Part shown: positions 18,564 to 28,444 of the stretch, in pieces
Layout: each line of letters begins with the position of its first letter
Numbering within the stretch: position 1 is the stretch's first letter
Assembly (NCBI RefSeq): GCF_003702045.1
Contig: NZ_RBTP01000012.1
Span: 1 to 64,000, forward strand
DNA: 64,000 nt
Source of the DNA: Pseudomonas viridiflava
GTDB lineage: Bacteria > Pseudomonadota > Gammaproteobacteria > Pseudomonadales > Pseudomonadaceae
Direction of reading: 5' to 3'
Notes under the pieces: generated by a model
The model's input: the letters and a program-made list of their open reading frames with translations, nothing else
What the model was told of the DNA's origin: nothing
Database searches by the model: none
Made by a program: the position numbers and the translations under genes

Positions 18564-19781
18564 ATGGCCACTGCCGCCGCTGAAAACACTTCTGCCCCTG
18601 AACAGAAAGCGCCCAACGGCCCGTCATCCGGCAAGCGCAGGTTTTTGCTGATCGGGCTCGCCATCATCGTCGTGCTGTGTGGACTGGCGATCTGGGGCTG
18701 GTATGAGGTGTACGGTCAATGGAGCGAAGAGACCGATGACGCCTACGTGAGTGGCAACGTGGTGGAAATCACGCCGCTGGTCACCGGTACGGTCATCAGT
18801 ATTGCCGCTGACGACGGCGATCTGGTCCGGGAAGGTCAGGTTTTGCTGCGGTTCGATCCAAGCGATGCCGAGGTCGGGCTTCAGAGCGCCGAAGCCAATC
18901 TGGGCAAAGTCGTGCGTCAGGTTCGCGGCCTTTACAGCAACGTCGATGGCATGAAAGCTCAATTGGCCGCACAGCGTGCGGCTGTGCAGACGGCTCAGGA
19001 CAACTACAGCCGTCGTCGCAGCCTGGCGGCCGGTGGCGCGATTTCCCAGGAAGAGCTGTCCCATGCGCGGGACCAACTGACCAGCGCCCAAAGTGCCTTG
19101 AATAACATCCAGCAACAGTTGAGCACCAGTGTCGCGCTGGTTGACGACACCGTGGTGTCTTCTCATCCGGATGTGAAGGCGGCTGCGGCGCAGTTGCGAC
19201 AGGCCTATCTGGCCAACGCGCGGACCACACTGGTCGCGCCGGTCACCGGTTACGTAGCTAAACGTAGCGTGCAACTCGGTCAGCGCGTTCAGCCGGGCAC
19301 TGCGACGATGGCCGTGATTCCGCTGGATCAGCTGTGGATCGATGCCAACTTCAAGGAAACCCAGTTGGGCAAGATGCGCATCGGTCAACCGGTGGAAATC
19401 AGCTCCGACCTGTATGGCAGCGATGTGAAATACAGCGGCACCATCGACAGCCTGGGTGCGGGGACCGGCAGTGCATTTGCGCTCTTGCCTGCCCAGAATG
19501 CCACCGGCAACTGGATCAAGATCGTTCAGCGCGTACCGGTCCGGGTTCACATCAACCCTGAAGAGCTGGCCCAACACCCTTTGCGCATCGGGCTGTCGAC
19601 CACCGTCGAAGTCAATCTGCACGACCAGAGCGGACCGGTTCTGGCGCAGCAGCCTCCGAAGCAGGCGGCGTTCAGCACCCAGATCTACGCCGAACAACTG
19701 GCCGACGCCGACGCTTTGATCGCGCGCCTGATCCATGAAAACAGCGCCGCCAGTGACAGAAGCAAAACCGCCCAGCGCTGA
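18564..19781 (+). CDS. emrA: EmrA-type membrane fusion protein (HlyD family)
   Basis: 405 residues. A basic N-terminus and a single membrane anchor (about residues 29-48, FLLIGLAIIVVLCGLAIWGW) lead into the biotinyl-lipoyl half motif TDDAYVSGNVVEITPLVTG. A long coiled-coil hairpin (about 110-200) and the second lipoyl half with TLVAPVTGYVAKRSVQLG follow. It links the inner-membrane pump EmrB to an outer-membrane channel, which is not encoded in the window. It lies between emrR and emrB. Confidence 0.92.
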   Translation: MATAAAENTSAPEQKAPNGPSSGKRRFLLIGLAIIVVLCGLAIWGWYEVYGQWSEETDDAYVSGNVVEITPLVTGTVISIAADDGDLVREGQVLLRFDPSDAEVGLQSAEANLGKVVRQVRGLYSNVDGMKAQLAAQRAAVQTAQDNYSRRRSLAAGGAISQEELSHARDQLTSAQSALNNIQQQLSTSVALVDDTVVSSHPDVKAAAAQLRQAYLANARTTLVAPVTGYVAKRSVQLGQRVQPGTATMAVIPLDQLWIDANFKETQLGKMRIGQPVEISSDLYGSDVKYSGTIDSLGAGTGSAFALLPAQNATGNWIKIVQRVPVRVHINPEELAQHPLRIGLSTTVEVNLHDQSGPVLAQQPPKQAAFSTQIYAEQLADADALIARLIHENSAASDRSKTAQR

Positions 19782-19844
19782 TCCGCCCATTCGCATGCTC
19801 CGGCCTTTGGGCCGGAGTGTCGCCCACGTTTTCAGGGACTCGCG

Positions 19845-21383
19845 ATGAGCACCAACGCCCCCGCTTCCTTTACGCCACCCAGCCTGTTGCTCTGCACCAT
19901 CGGCCTGTCGCTGGCGACCTTCATGCAGGTGCTCGACACCACCATTGCCAACGTGGCCCTGCCGACCATTGCAGGTAACCTGGGCGTCAGCTCTGAGCAG
20001 AGCACCTGGGTCATCACTTCGTTCGCGGTCAGTAACGCCATTGCGCTGCCACTCACCGGCTGGCTGAGCCGCCGCTTCGGCGAGGTCAAACTGTTTCTGT
20101 GGGCAACCCTTCTGTTTGTGCTGGCGTCGTTTTTGTGCGGGATTTCCACGTCGATGCCTGAGCTGGTGGGTTTCCGGGCCTTGCAGGGGATCGTGGCCGG
20201 GCCGCTCTACCCGATGAGCCAGACCTTGCTGCTGGCGGTTTATCCACCGGCAAAGCGGGGCATGGCCTTGGCATTACTGGCAATGGTCACGGTGGTTGCG
20301 CCCATTGTGGGGCCGATTCTGGGCGGCTGGATCACGGACAGCTACAGTTGGCCGTGGATCTTCTTCATCAACATCCCGATCGGGTTGTTCGCCGCCTTTA
20401 TAGTCCGTCTGCAGATGGCCAAGCGACCGGTCAGCACCCAGCAACAGCCGCTGGATTATGTGGGGTTGATTGCCCTGATCATCGGCGTCGGTGCGCTGCA
20501 GGTGGTACTGGACAAAGGTAATAACCTGGATTGGTTCGAATCGAACTTCATCGTGATCGGCTCGTTGATTTCGCTGGTGGCGCTGTCGGTGTTCGTGATC
20601 TGGGAGATGACCGACAAACATCCCATCGTCAATCTGCGGTTGTTTGCCTACCGTAATTTCCGGATCGGTACGCTGGCGATGATTGGCGGGTATTCGGCGT
20701 TCTTCGGTGTCAACCTGCTGTTGCCGCAATGGTTGCAGACGCAGATGGGCTACACCGCCACCTGGGCCGGGCTGGCGCTGGCACCGATCGGTATCCTGCC
20801 GGTGCTGATGTCGCCCTTCGTCGGCAAATACGCGCACACATTCGACCTGCGCCTGCTGGCCAGTCTCGCGTTTCTGGCAATGGGGCTGAGTTGTTTCATG
20901 CGTGCCGACTTCACCAATCAGGTGGACTTCGAGCACGTGGCGATGGTGCAGTTGTTCATGGGGATTGGCGTGGCGCTGTTCTTCATGCCGACGTTGAGTA
21001 TCCTGTTGTCGGACTTGCCGCCCCATCAGATCGCCGATGGCTCCGGTCTTGCCACGTTCCTGCGCACGCTGGGCGGCAGTTTTGCGGCCTCGCTGACGAC
21101 ATGGATCTGGATTCGCCGTGCTGAACAGCACCACGCGTACCTGAGCGAGAACATCAGCACCTATGACCCGAATACGCGCCATGCGCTCGACGCCCTGGGT
21201 GGTGCAGGTCCGCAGGCCTACGCGCAACTGGAACAGACACTCAACGGTCAGGCGTACATGATGTCGACCGTGGATTACTTCTACATGCTGGGATGGTTGT
21301 TCGCAGGATTGATCCTGCTGGTCTGGTTCGCCAGACCTCCGTTTGCTGCCAAGGCGGGCCCAGCGGCGGGAGGAGGGCATTGA
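19845..21383 (+). CDS. emrB: EmrB/QacA-type MFS multidrug exporter (DHA2, 14 TM)
   Basis: 512 residues with about 14 hydrophobic segments. The DHA2 signatures are present: LDTTIANVALPTIAGNLG in TM1, WLSRRFGEVK in the first cytoplasmic loop (motif A) and GPILGGWITDSYSWPW (motif C). Proton-driven efflux with EmrA is the known role. Third gene of the operon; the stop is 1 nt before a long hairpin that may end or protect the transcript. Confidence 0.93.
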   Translation: MSTNAPASFTPPSLLLCTIGLSLATFMQVLDTTIANVALPTIAGNLGVSSEQSTWVITSFAVSNAIALPLTGWLSRRFGEVKLFLWATLLFVLASFLCGISTSMPELVGFRALQGIVAGPLYPMSQTLLLAVYPPAKRGMALALLAMVTVVAPIVGPILGGWITDSYSWPWIFFINIPIGLFAAFIVRLQMAKRPVSTQQQPLDYVGLIALIIGVGALQVVLDKGNNLDWFESNFIVIGSLISLVALSVFVIWEMTDKHPIVNLRLFAYRNFRIGTLAMIGGYSAFFGVNLLLPQWLQTQMGYTATWAGLALAPIGILPVLMSPFVGKYAHTFDLRLLASLAFLAMGLSCFMRADFTNQVDFEHVAMVQLFMGIGVALFFMPTLSILLSDLPPHQIADGSGLATFLRTLGGSFAASLTTWIWIRRAEQHHAYLSENISTYDPNTRHALDALGGAGPQAYAQLEQTLNGQAYMMSTVDYFYMLGWLFAGLILLVWFARPPFAAKAGPAAGGGH

Positions 21384-21384
21384 T

Positions 21385-21423
21385 GCTCGGTCCACTGAGT
21401 AAACACTACTCAGTGGACCGAGC
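21385..21423. terminator. Perfect 17-bp hairpin after emrB, no T tract
   Basis: GCTCGGTCCACTGAGTA pairs fully with its inverse at 21407-21423 around a 5-nt loop (AACAC). It begins 2 nt past the emrB stop and lacks a T run on either strand. It sits between convergent emrB and lpxH. A factor-dependent terminator, an mRNA-end stabiliser or a REP relative (the following GCTTGCTCGC is REP-like) are all possible. Confidence 0.55.
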
Positions 21424-21483
21424 TTGCTCGCAAAGACCCTGTTCCAGACGTCCTGGAACGATCAGAGGATTGTGCGGGTTGAC

Positions 21484-22245
21484 TTACAACGAAGACGGCA
21501 GCGCCAGCGTGCGATTTTCTTGCGGCACAAAATCAAACGAACCCAGGCTGAAACCCTGTTCGTCCACTTGCAGCGCCCAGCCCTGACGGTCCCAGTCGCC
21601 GAGCACGATGCGCTTGGCGGCAACATCGCCCAACTGCAATTTGTGAATGGCGGGACGGTGAGTGTGGCCGTGGACCAGCGTGCGCACACCGAACTGCAGC
21701 ATGATCCGTGGCACCTCTTCAGGCGTCACGTCGACGATGTCGTTGGCTTTCATGCGGGTCTTGGCACGGCTTTCATTGCGCAGTTTGCGCGCCAGTTTGT
21801 AGCGGGTTTTCAGCGGTAGATGACGCAGAATGAACAGCGTCAGCGGATGGCGCAGGTAGCGACGCATCCTGATGTAACCCACGTCACGCGTACACAGGCT
21901 GTCGCCGTGCATCAACAGCACTGGCTCACCGTTCAACTGCACCACGGTCGGGTCGCTCAGCAGCGTACAACCCGCTGCCTTGCAGAAACCCTTGCCGATC
22001 ATGAAGTCACGGTTGCCGTGCATCAGAAAAATTCGGGTACCACTGTCGCTCAGTTCGCGCAGGGCCTTGCAGATCGAAAGCTGGAACGGCGACATGGCGT
22101 CGTCACCGATCCAGGCTTCGAAGAAATCCCCGAGGATATACAGCGACTCGGCTGTGCGAGCCCGGCCTGCGAGTAGATCCAGAAACGCCCGGGTAATGTC
22201 GGGGCGTTCTTGCTCAAGATGCAAATCGGAGATCAGCAGTATCAC
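21484..22245 (-). CDS. lpxH: UDP-2,3-diacylglucosamine hydrolase
   Basis: 253 residues from a GTG start that overlaps the ppiB stop (GTGA). LpxH cleaves UDP-2,3-diacylglucosamine to lipid X in lipid A synthesis. The calcineurin-type metal motifs are all present: [28 protein letters not shown] and HGHTHRP. Cytoplasmic, membrane-associated. Translational coupling to ppiB is the same as in P. aeruginosa. Confidence 0.95.
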   Translation of the reverse strand: MILLISDLHLEQERPDITRAFLDLLAGRARTAESLYILGDFFEAWIGDDAMSPFQLSICKALRELSDSGTRIFLMHGNRDFMIGKGFCKAAGCTLLSDPTVVQLNGEPVLLMHGDSLCTRDVGYIRMRRYLRHPLTLFILRHLPLKTRYKLARKLRNESRAKTRMKANDIVDVTPEEVPRIMLQFGVRTLVHGHTHRPAIHKLQLGDVAAKRIVLGDWDRQGWALQVDEQGFSLGSFDFVPQENRTLALPSSL

Positions 22246-22745
22246 TCAACGATCTCGGCTTTTTCGATGATCACGTCTTCGACAGGAACGTCCTGGTGAC
22301 CGGCTTTGCTGCTGGTGGCAACGCCTTTGATCTTGTCGACGACGTCAGTGCCTTCGACAACTTCACCGAATACGGCATAGCCCCAACCCTGTACGGTCTT
22401 GGCGCTGTGGTTCAGGAAAGCGTTGTCAGCCACGTTGATGAAGAACTGCGCGGAAGCCGAATGCGGCTCCATCGTACGCGCCATTGCCACGGTGTACTTC
22501 TTGTTCGGCAGACCGTTGTCGGCTTCGTTCTGAATGCTTGGGCGCTTGTCTTTCTTTTCTTTCATGCCTGGCTCGAAACCGCCGCCCTGGACCATGAAGT
22601 TACCGATCACACGGTGGAAAACGGTGTTTTCATAATGGCCGGCGTTTACGTATTCGATGAAGTTGGCAACAGTCAGTGGCGCCTTTTCTGCATTCAATTG
22701 CAGAACGATGTCACCGTGGTTGGTGGTCAGTTTTACTTTGGACAT
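22242..22745 (-). CDS. ppiB: Cytoplasmic peptidyl-prolyl cis-trans isomerase B (cyclophilin)
   Basis: 167 residues from the ATG of [13 protein letters not shown]; the frame is open upstream but that is leader. Cyclophilin core motifs [22 protein letters not shown] and [11 protein letters not shown] are intact and no signal peptide is present. It heads the ppiB-lpxH pair and is divergent from glnS across about 200 bp. Confidence 0.95.
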   Translation of the reverse strand: MSKVKLTTNHGDIVLQLNAEKAPLTVANFIEYVNAGHYENTVFHRVIGNFMVQGGGFEPGMKEKKDKRPSIQNEADNGLPNKKYTVAMARTMEPHSASAQFFINVADNAFLNHSAKTVQGWGYAVFGEVVEGTDVVDKIKGVATSSKAGHQDVPVEDVIIEKAEIVE

Positions 22746-22954
22746 ATCGAAATCGCTCTCTTGGCGTTCATGAAAGGGGCGCAATATCACCCTGACGTGC
22801 AGTTTACAGGCGAGGTTACATTTTTCGCGCCTTTTGCCGCTTTTCTGCTCACAACCTTGCAGTCTGTTGTCAGGGACTTGACAGCTTCGGCTATGATAAG
22901 CGCTTTGATTTAGTCGGCCTACCCTGGCCGCGCACAAGTATGTCCAAGGATCTT

Positions 22955-24649
22955 ATGAGCAAGCCCACTCCAGAACCCGTTGCGAATTCAAAGGCAGGCC
23001 CTGTCGTACCGACCAACTTCCTGCGTCCAATCGTGCAGGCTGACCTGGATTCCGGCAAACACACCCAGATCGTGACCCGCTTCCCGCCGGAGCCAAACGG
23101 CTATCTGCATATCGGTCATGCCAAGTCGATCTGCGTGAATTTCGGTCTGGCCAAAGAGTTTGGCGGCGCGACGCACCTGCGCTTCGACGACACCAACCCG
23201 GCCAAGGAAGACCAGGAATACATCGACGCCATCATGAGCGATGTGAAGTGGCTGGGCTTCGAGTGGGCAGGCGAAGTGCGCTACGCTTCGCAATACTTCG
23301 ATCAGTTGCACGACTGGGCCGTCGAACTGATCAAGGCCGGCAAAGCCTATGTCGATGATCTGACCCCCGAGCAGGCCCGCGAGTACCGTGGCACCCTGAC
23401 CGAGCCGGGCAAGAACAGCCCGTTTCGTGAGCGCAGCGTCGAGGAAAACCTGGACCTGTTCGCCCGCATGAAAGCCGGTGAGTTCGAAGACGGCGCTCGC
23501 GTATTGCGCGCCAAGATCGACATGGCGTCGCCGAACATGAACCTGCGTGACCCGATCCTGTACCGCATTCGCCATGCCCATCACCACCAGACCGGTGACA
23601 AGTGGTGCATCTATCCGATCTACGATTTCACTCATGGTCAGTCGGACGCCATCGAAGGCATCACCCACTCGATCTGCACCCTGGAATTCGAAAGCCATCG
23701 TCCGCTTTACGACTGGTTCCTGGACAACCTGCCGGTGCCGTGCAGACCGCGTCAGTACGAGTTCTCCCGCCTGAACCTGAGCTACACCGTGACCAGCAAG
23801 CGCAAGCTCAAGCAACTGGTCGACGAGAAGCACGTCAGCGGCTGGGACGACCCGCGCATGTCCACGCTGTCCGGCTTCCGCCGTCGTGGCTACACGCCGG
23901 CTTCGATCCGCAACTTCTGCGAAATGGTCGGCACCAACCGTTCCGACGGTGTGGTGGATTTCGGCATGCTCGAATTCAGCATCCGTGACGATCTGGACCG
24001 CAACGCACCGCGCGCCATGTGCGTGCTGCGCCCGTTGAAGGTCGTGATCACCAACTACCCGGAAGGTCAGGTCGAGAAGCTCGAGCTGCCGCGTCATCCC
24101 AAGGAAGACCTGGGCGTGCGCGAGCTGCCGTTTGCGCGTGAGATCTACATCGATCGCGACGACTACATGGAAGAGCCACCGAAAGGCTACAAGCGTCTGG
24201 AGCCCAATGGCGAAGTGCGTCTGCGTGGCAGTTACGTGATCCGTGCCGACGAGGCCATCAAGGATGCCGACGGCAATATTGTCGAGCTGCGCTGCTCCTA
24301 CGACCCGGACACCTTGGGCAAAAACCCTGAAGGTCGCAAGGTCAAGGGCGTGATTCACTGGGTGCCGGCCGAGGCCAGCGTGGAATGCGAAGTGCGGCTG
24401 TACGACCGCCTGTTCCGTTCGCCTTCGCCTGACAAGGCCGAGGACGGCGCCACGTTCCTGGAAAACATCAACCCTGATTCCCTGCAGGTACTCACAGGTT
24501 GTCGTGCTGAACCATCGCTGGCTAATGCACAGCCGGAAGACAGGTTCCAGTTCGAGCGCGAAGGCTACTTCTGCGCCGACATCAAGGACACAAAACCTGG
24601 TCATCCGGTCTTCAACCGCACAGTGACACTGCGCGATTCCTGGAGCTGA
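22955..24649 (+). CDS. glnS: Glutaminyl-tRNA synthetase
   Basis: 564 residues from the ATG of MSKPTPEPV, chosen because AAGGA precedes it and because P. aeruginosa GlnS begins MSKP. An in-frame ATG at 22940 would add five residues but has no ribosome site. Class I signature [14 protein letters not shown] is near the N-terminus and the KMSKS-equivalent is VTSKRKL. A presence of GlnRS means Gln-tRNA is charged directly. It is followed after 23 nt by cysS. Confidence 0.96.
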   Translation: MSKPTPEPVANSKAGPVVPTNFLRPIVQADLDSGKHTQIVTRFPPEPNGYLHIGHAKSICVNFGLAKEFGGATHLRFDDTNPAKEDQEYIDAIMSDVKWLGFEWAGEVRYASQYFDQLHDWAVELIKAGKAYVDDLTPEQAREYRGTLTEPGKNSPFRERSVEENLDLFARMKAGEFEDGARVLRAKIDMASPNMNLRDPILYRIRHAHHHQTGDKWCIYPIYDFTHGQSDAIEGITHSICTLEFESHRPLYDWFLDNLPVPCRPRQYEFSRLNLSYTVTSKRKLKQLVDEKHVSGWDDPRMSTLSGFRRRGYTPASIRNFCEMVGTNRSDGVVDFGMLEFSIRDDLDRNAPRAMCVLRPLKVVITNYPEGQVEKLELPRHPKEDLGVRELPFAREIYIDRDDYMEEPPKGYKRLEPNGEVRLRGSYVIRADEAIKDADGNIVELRCSYDPDTLGKNPEGRKVKGVIHWVPAEASVECEVRLYDRLFRSPSPDKAEDGATFLENINPDSLQVLTGCRAEPSLANAQPEDRFQFEREGYFCADIKDTKPGHPVFNRTVTLRDSWS

Positions 24650-24672
24650 GGCTGTACCACGGGGGTAGGAAA

Positions 24673-26055
24673 GTGCTTTCCATCTACAACACGCTCACCA
24701 AGAGCAAAGAAGTTTTCAAACCGCTGGATGGCAACAAGGTGCGCATGTACGTCTGCGGCATGACCGTGTACGACTACTGCCACCTGGGCCACGGCCGCAG
24801 CATGGTCGCGTTCGATCTGGTGACGCGCTGGTTGCGGTTCAGCGGTTATGAGCTGACCTATGTGCGCAACATCACCGACATCGACGACAAGATCATCAAC
24901 CGTGCGCGTGACAACGGCGAGTCTTTCGACGCGCTGACGGCGCGCATGATCGACGCCATGCACGAGGATGAGGCGCGCCTCAACATCCTCAAGCCGGACA
25001 TGGAGCCGCGTGCCACCGATCATATCGCCGGCATGCACGCCATGATCCAGACGCTGATCGACAAGGGCTATGCCTACGCGCCAGGCAATGGCGATGTGTA
25101 TTACCGCGTCGGCAAGTTCGTCGGCTACGGCAAGCTGTCGCGCAAGAAGATCGAAGACTTGCGCATCGGTGCGCGGATCGAAGTGGATGAGTCCAAAGAC
25201 GATCCGCTGGACTTCGTGCTCTGGAAAGGCGTCAAGCCCGGCGAGCCGAGCTGGGAGTCGCCGTGGGGGCCGGGGCGTCCGGGCTGGCACATCGAGTGCT
25301 CGGTGATGTCGACCTGCTGCCTGGGTGACACCTTCGATATTCACGGCGGCGGCAGTGACCTTGAGTTTCCGCACCATGAAAATGAAATCGCCCAGAGCGA
25401 AGCGGCGACCGGCAAGACGTACGCCAACGCGTGGTTGCACTGCGGCATGATTCGCATCAATGGCGAGAAGATGTCCAAGTCGCTGAACAACTTCTTCACC
25501 ATTCGTGACGTGCTGGAGAAATACCACCCCGAGGTGGTGCGCTACCTGCTGGTGTCAAGCCACTACCGGAGCGCGATCAACTATTCCGAGGACAGCCTGC
25601 GCGAGTCCAAGGCGGCGCTGGAGCGCTTCTATCACGCGCTCAAGGGCTTGCCGGTGGCCGAGCCTGCGGGTGGCGAGGCGTTCGTCGAGCGCTTCACCAC
25701 GGCGATGAACGACGACTTCGGTACGCCAGAAGCTTGCGCGGTGCTGTTCGACATGGTGCGCGAGATCAATCGTCTGCGTGACGCTGATCTTGCTGCCGCT
25801 GCGGGCCTTGCGGCGCGTCTCAAGCAGTTGGCAAGCGTGCTGGGTGTGTTGCAGCTCGAAGCCGACGACTTTTTGCGCGCAGGCGCTGAAGGCCGTGTCG
25901 ATGCCGCTGAAGTGGAAGCGCTGATCCAGGCGCGTCTGGCTGCGCGTGCCGCCAAGGACTGGGCCGAATCCGACCGCATCCGTGATCAGATCACGGCGAT
26001 GGGCGTGCTGCTGGAAGATGGCAAGGGTGGCACGACCTGGCGTCTGGCGGACTGA
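24673..26055 (+). CDS. cysS: Cysteinyl-tRNA synthetase
   Basis: 460 residues from a GTG start ([13 protein letters not shown]). Zinc ligand C28 in YVCGM, HIGH-type motif CHLGHGRS and KMSKSLNN are all intact; the DALR anticodon domain follows and the length is normal. Class I synthetase loading cysteine onto tRNA-Cys. Probably cotranscribed with glnS. In P. aeruginosa the next gene is folD; here about 8.4 kb of accessory DNA intervenes. Confidence 0.96.
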   Translation: MLSIYNTLTKSKEVFKPLDGNKVRMYVCGMTVYDYCHLGHGRSMVAFDLVTRWLRFSGYELTYVRNITDIDDKIINRARDNGESFDALTARMIDAMHEDEARLNILKPDMEPRATDHIAGMHAMIQTLIDKGYAYAPGNGDVYYRVGKFVGYGKLSRKKIEDLRIGARIEVDESKDDPLDFVLWKGVKPGEPSWESPWGPGRPGWHIECSVMSTCCLGDTFDIHGGGSDLEFPHHENEIAQSEAATGKTYANAWLHCGMIRINGEKMSKSLNNFFTIRDVLEKYHPEVVRYLLVSSHYRSAINYSEDSLRESKAALERFYHALKGLPVAEPAGGEAFVERFTTAMNDDFGTPEACAVLFDMVREINRLRDADLAAAAGLAARLKQLASVLGVLQLEADDFLRAGAEGRVDAAEVEALIQARLAARAAKDWAESDRIRDQITAMGVLLEDGKGGTTWRLAD

Positions 26056-26135
26056 AGTCGATGATCGTGCCCATTCCTGAGCCCATCGTTATACACAAGT
26101 CGCGATGAGCATTTGGAGCGAGCACGATTTCGGCC

Positions 26136-26223
26136 GTGGGAGCGGACTCGTCCGCGAAAGCGGGTACATCCGACGATGATGCAGCGTCTGAAACGCAGTA
26201 TTCGCGGACAAGTCCGCTCCCAC
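26136..26223. repeat. REPIN (intact REP doublet)
   Basis: Two REPs in inverted orientation: GTGGGAGCGGACTCGTCCGCG at the left and GCGGACAAGTCCGCTCCCAC at the right, 88 bp in all. The arms pair almost perfectly, so the whole unit can fold as one hairpin. It shares arms and interior words with the decayed copy at 9669 and sits in the gap between convergent cysS and the sigma-54 activator, at the left border of the accessory block. Confidence 0.85.
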
Positions 26224-26292
26224 GTTCTGGTAGAGCATCACGGGATGCATGCCCACGCGGAGCGATGGGTACGATCAGTGCCGAGGCGCCGA

Positions 26293-28149
26293 TCAGGTGT
26301 CATCGCCTTGCTGTTCACGCAACCGCTTGTACAAGGTGTTGCGACTCACCCCGAGTCGCTTCGCCAGCTGTGAAATGTTGCCTCCGGTGGCCTGAAGCAG
26401 GTCGTTCAGGTCACCGGTCGGCAGCACACTCTCCTTGGTCATCTGCGCGATCTGCGTCTCATGAGGGGGCTCGTCCAGTCCCGCATCCAGAAAGAAATCC
26501 TCCGGCAAATGCTCGGTACTGATCGGCTGATCGTCAGCCAGTGCCAGTGCCACCTGAATCACGCTGTTCAACTGGCGGATATTGCCCGGCCAAGGGTGAT
26601 GCTCGAACAGCTCCAGCACCTCCCGTGAAAAACCGGCGCGCTGGTGCGGGTCCCGATGCCTTTCCCAGATGCGCTGCACCAACGCGTGCTTGTCGGTTCT
26701 TTCACGCAATGGGGGCAGTTCGATGTTCAGGCCGCTGATCCGGTAGTACAGATCCTGACGAAAATGCCCAGCCTGTACCTGATCGCGCAACGTGCGATTG
26801 GTGGCCGATACCAGGCGGATGTCCACCGGGTACAATTCGCCGCCGCCCAATGGCTGAACGCAACGCTCCTGAAGAACGCGCAGCAAGCGCGCTTGCACTG
26901 ACATAGGCATGTCACCGATTTCGTCCAGAAACAGCATGCCTTTGTCGGCTTTGCGAATCAGCCCGATGCTGCCTTTCTGGCTGGCACCTGTGAATGCGCC
27001 TCTGGCGTAACCGAACAGTTCAGCCTCTACCAGATCAGCGGGAATCGCCGCACAGTTCACCGCAATCAACGGCTGACTCGCCCGCGAGCTGGCCTGATGC
27101 AGTGCCTTGACGAACACTTCCTTGCCAACCCCGGTTTCCCCGTGGATCAGCAGGGGGATATCTTTTTCCAACAGGCGCTGCGCCTGTATCACTGCTTTTT
27201 CGACGCGGGCATCGCCCAAGCTGATGGCTTGCAGGTCCAGGCCTCTAGGGGCGACCGGCAACGCAGATGCCGTAACGGTGTGCAATTGCAGCGGCTTGCG
27301 TCTCGGGCGCTTGATGAGGCATTGAAAACGGTTGTTGCCGAAGGCTTGCAGCGCAAAAGGCCGGGCTTCGGTTTCGCTGAGCAATTGCAGGATCGGGCAT
27401 TTGAACAGCGTCTCGATGCTCACCCCCGCGAGCCTGACGCCCAGCAGCGTGTCGGCGCGGCGATTGGCGCAGAGAATCTGGCCGCTCTCGTCGAAAATCA
27501 GCAGGCCGGCCCACTGGCTGTCGAGGTTGTTCAGGCCGGTGTTGAAAATCAGTTGGAAATGGGTGTCGCGAAACTGATCAAGGATCAGCCGGTTTTCCAC
27601 CGACTGGCTCATCATTTTGACCATGCCCAACGTGTGGGAGGGCGGCAGGAAGCTGTCGCTGGACACGTCCAGTACAGCAATGATGCGTCGGTCGGCATCG
27701 AAGATCGGCGAGGCGGAGCCCGTCATGAAACGGTTGGCTTTGAGAAAATGCTCATCGGGCTCGATGTGAATGGCCTGCTCACACGCCAGCGCCGTACCGA
27801 TGGCATTGGTGCCCGTGCCTTGCTCGCTCCAGCTGGCCCCGGCCAGAAACCCTTGATGCGACGCGTCGCCAAACCGCTGCGTGCCCCACGACTTGAGTAA
27901 CTGGCCTTGGGGGTCAGCCAGCAGGATCAGGCAGTTGGAATTACTCAGGATGTTTTCGTAGACCGGTAGCACTTCCTGGTGGGTCGTCTGAACCAGTGCG
28001 TTGTGCCGCTCAAGTAGCCGAGAAACCTCTGCACCGGGCAGTTGGCCGAAAGACGGGCGCGTCTGGTGATCGAGACCGAAGTCCCGGCAACGTGTCCATG
28101 AATCCCGAATGATGATGTCGTGCGCAAGCGAAGTGCTGGATTGAGCCAT
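26293..28149 (-). CDS. Sigma-54-dependent activator, AcoR type (GAF-PAS-AAA+-Fis)
   Basis: 618 residues. A GAF sensor region spans about 60-190, a PAS-like region 205-250 and the AAA+ domain 315-550. Walker A GETGVGKE is at 337-344, the sigma-54 contact loop GAFTGA at 384-389 and Walker B MLFLDE at 405-410. The Fis-type HTH (GGNISQLAKRLGVSRNTLYKRL) ends the protein at 589-610. There is no receiver domain, so a small ligand is the likely signal. It is divergent from the ABC importer, whose promoter is of the -24/-12 type, so it is the obvious activator of that operon. Confidence 0.93.
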   Translation of the reverse strand: MAQSSTSLAHDIIIRDSWTRCRDFGLDHQTRPSFGQLPGAEVSRLLERHNALVQTTHQEVLPVYENILSNSNCLILLADPQGQLLKSWGTQRFGDASHQGFLAGASWSEQGTGTNAIGTALACEQAIHIEPDEHFLKANRFMTGSASPIFDADRRIIAVLDVSSDSFLPPSHTLGMVKMMSQSVENRLILDQFRDTHFQLIFNTGLNNLDSQWAGLLIFDESGQILCANRRADTLLGVRLAGVSIETLFKCPILQLLSETEARPFALQAFGNNRFQCLIKRPRRKPLQLHTVTASALPVAPRGLDLQAISLGDARVEKAVIQAQRLLEKDIPLLIHGETGVGKEVFVKALHQASSRASQPLIAVNCAAIPADLVEAELFGYARGAFTGASQKGSIGLIRKADKGMLFLDEIGDMPMSVQARLLRVLQERCVQPLGGGELYPVDIRLVSATNRTLRDQVQAGHFRQDLYYRISGLNIELPPLRERTDKHALVQRIWERHRDPHQRAGFSREVLELFEHHPWPGNIRQLNSVIQVALALADDQPISTEHLPEDFFLDAGLDEPPHETQIAQMTKESVLPTGDLNDLLQATGGNISQLAKRLGVSRNTLYKRLREQQGDDT

Positions 28150-28220
28150 GGCAAAACCTGCAAGGATGACGTGTTGTTTTTATTTTCAGGTTTCGTCGCG
28201 TGTCCATCCTGGCGTGCAAC

Positions 28221-28303
28221 GTTCATCCAGTGTCGTTCAGATGTGTTCAAAGTCAACGTTCATTTTGTTCAGTTGTTCAGCGTTTACTGTTCATTTTTGT
28301 TCA
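28221..28303. promoter_or_regulatory. Cluster of eight GTTCA repeats (probable activator sites)
   Basis: GTTCA occurs at 28221, 28235, 28245, 28258, 28267, 28275, 28289 and 28299, all on the plus strand; five copies extend to TGTTCA. The cluster ends about 75 bp upstream of the -24 element, the usual place for upstream activator sequences, and lies directly in front of the activator gene. Confidence 0.65.
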
Positions 28304-28377
28304 GCTGTGAAGTGGCTCTCAGTCAATGAATACGGGCGAATGCTCTGGAACGGGCTTTGGCGCCGCATCGGCAGAAC

Positions 28378-28393
28378 TGGCACGAATGTCGCT
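28378..28393 (+). promoter_or_regulatory. Sigma-54 (-24/-12) promoter of the ABC importer operon
   Basis: TGGCACGAATGTCGCT: the GG and GC dinucleotides are exactly 12 bp apart; the only departure from consensus in the -12 box is TCGC for TTGC. Transcription would start near 28404, 41 nt before the first ATG. Confidence 0.8.
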
Positions 28394-28426
28394 ATGTGCA
28401 CATCAGTCACGCATTACCCTAAAAAA

Positions 28427-28434
28427 AACAACAA
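28427..28434 (+). promoter_or_regulatory. Crc/Hfq catabolite-activity motif at the first ribosome binding site
   Basis: AACAACAA matches AANAANAA exactly and is preceded by an A8 run. Its last bases overlap the AAAGGG ribosome site of the first ATPase gene, so bound Hfq/Crc would block translation initiation. Confidence 0.6.
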
Positions 28435-28444
28435 AGGGCACGCC

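Noticed and set aside
22867..22897. glnS promoter TTGTCA-19-TATGAT or TTGACA near 22878
   Set aside because: The spacers are 19 bp and 8 bp respectively; neither is good enough to call a promoter.
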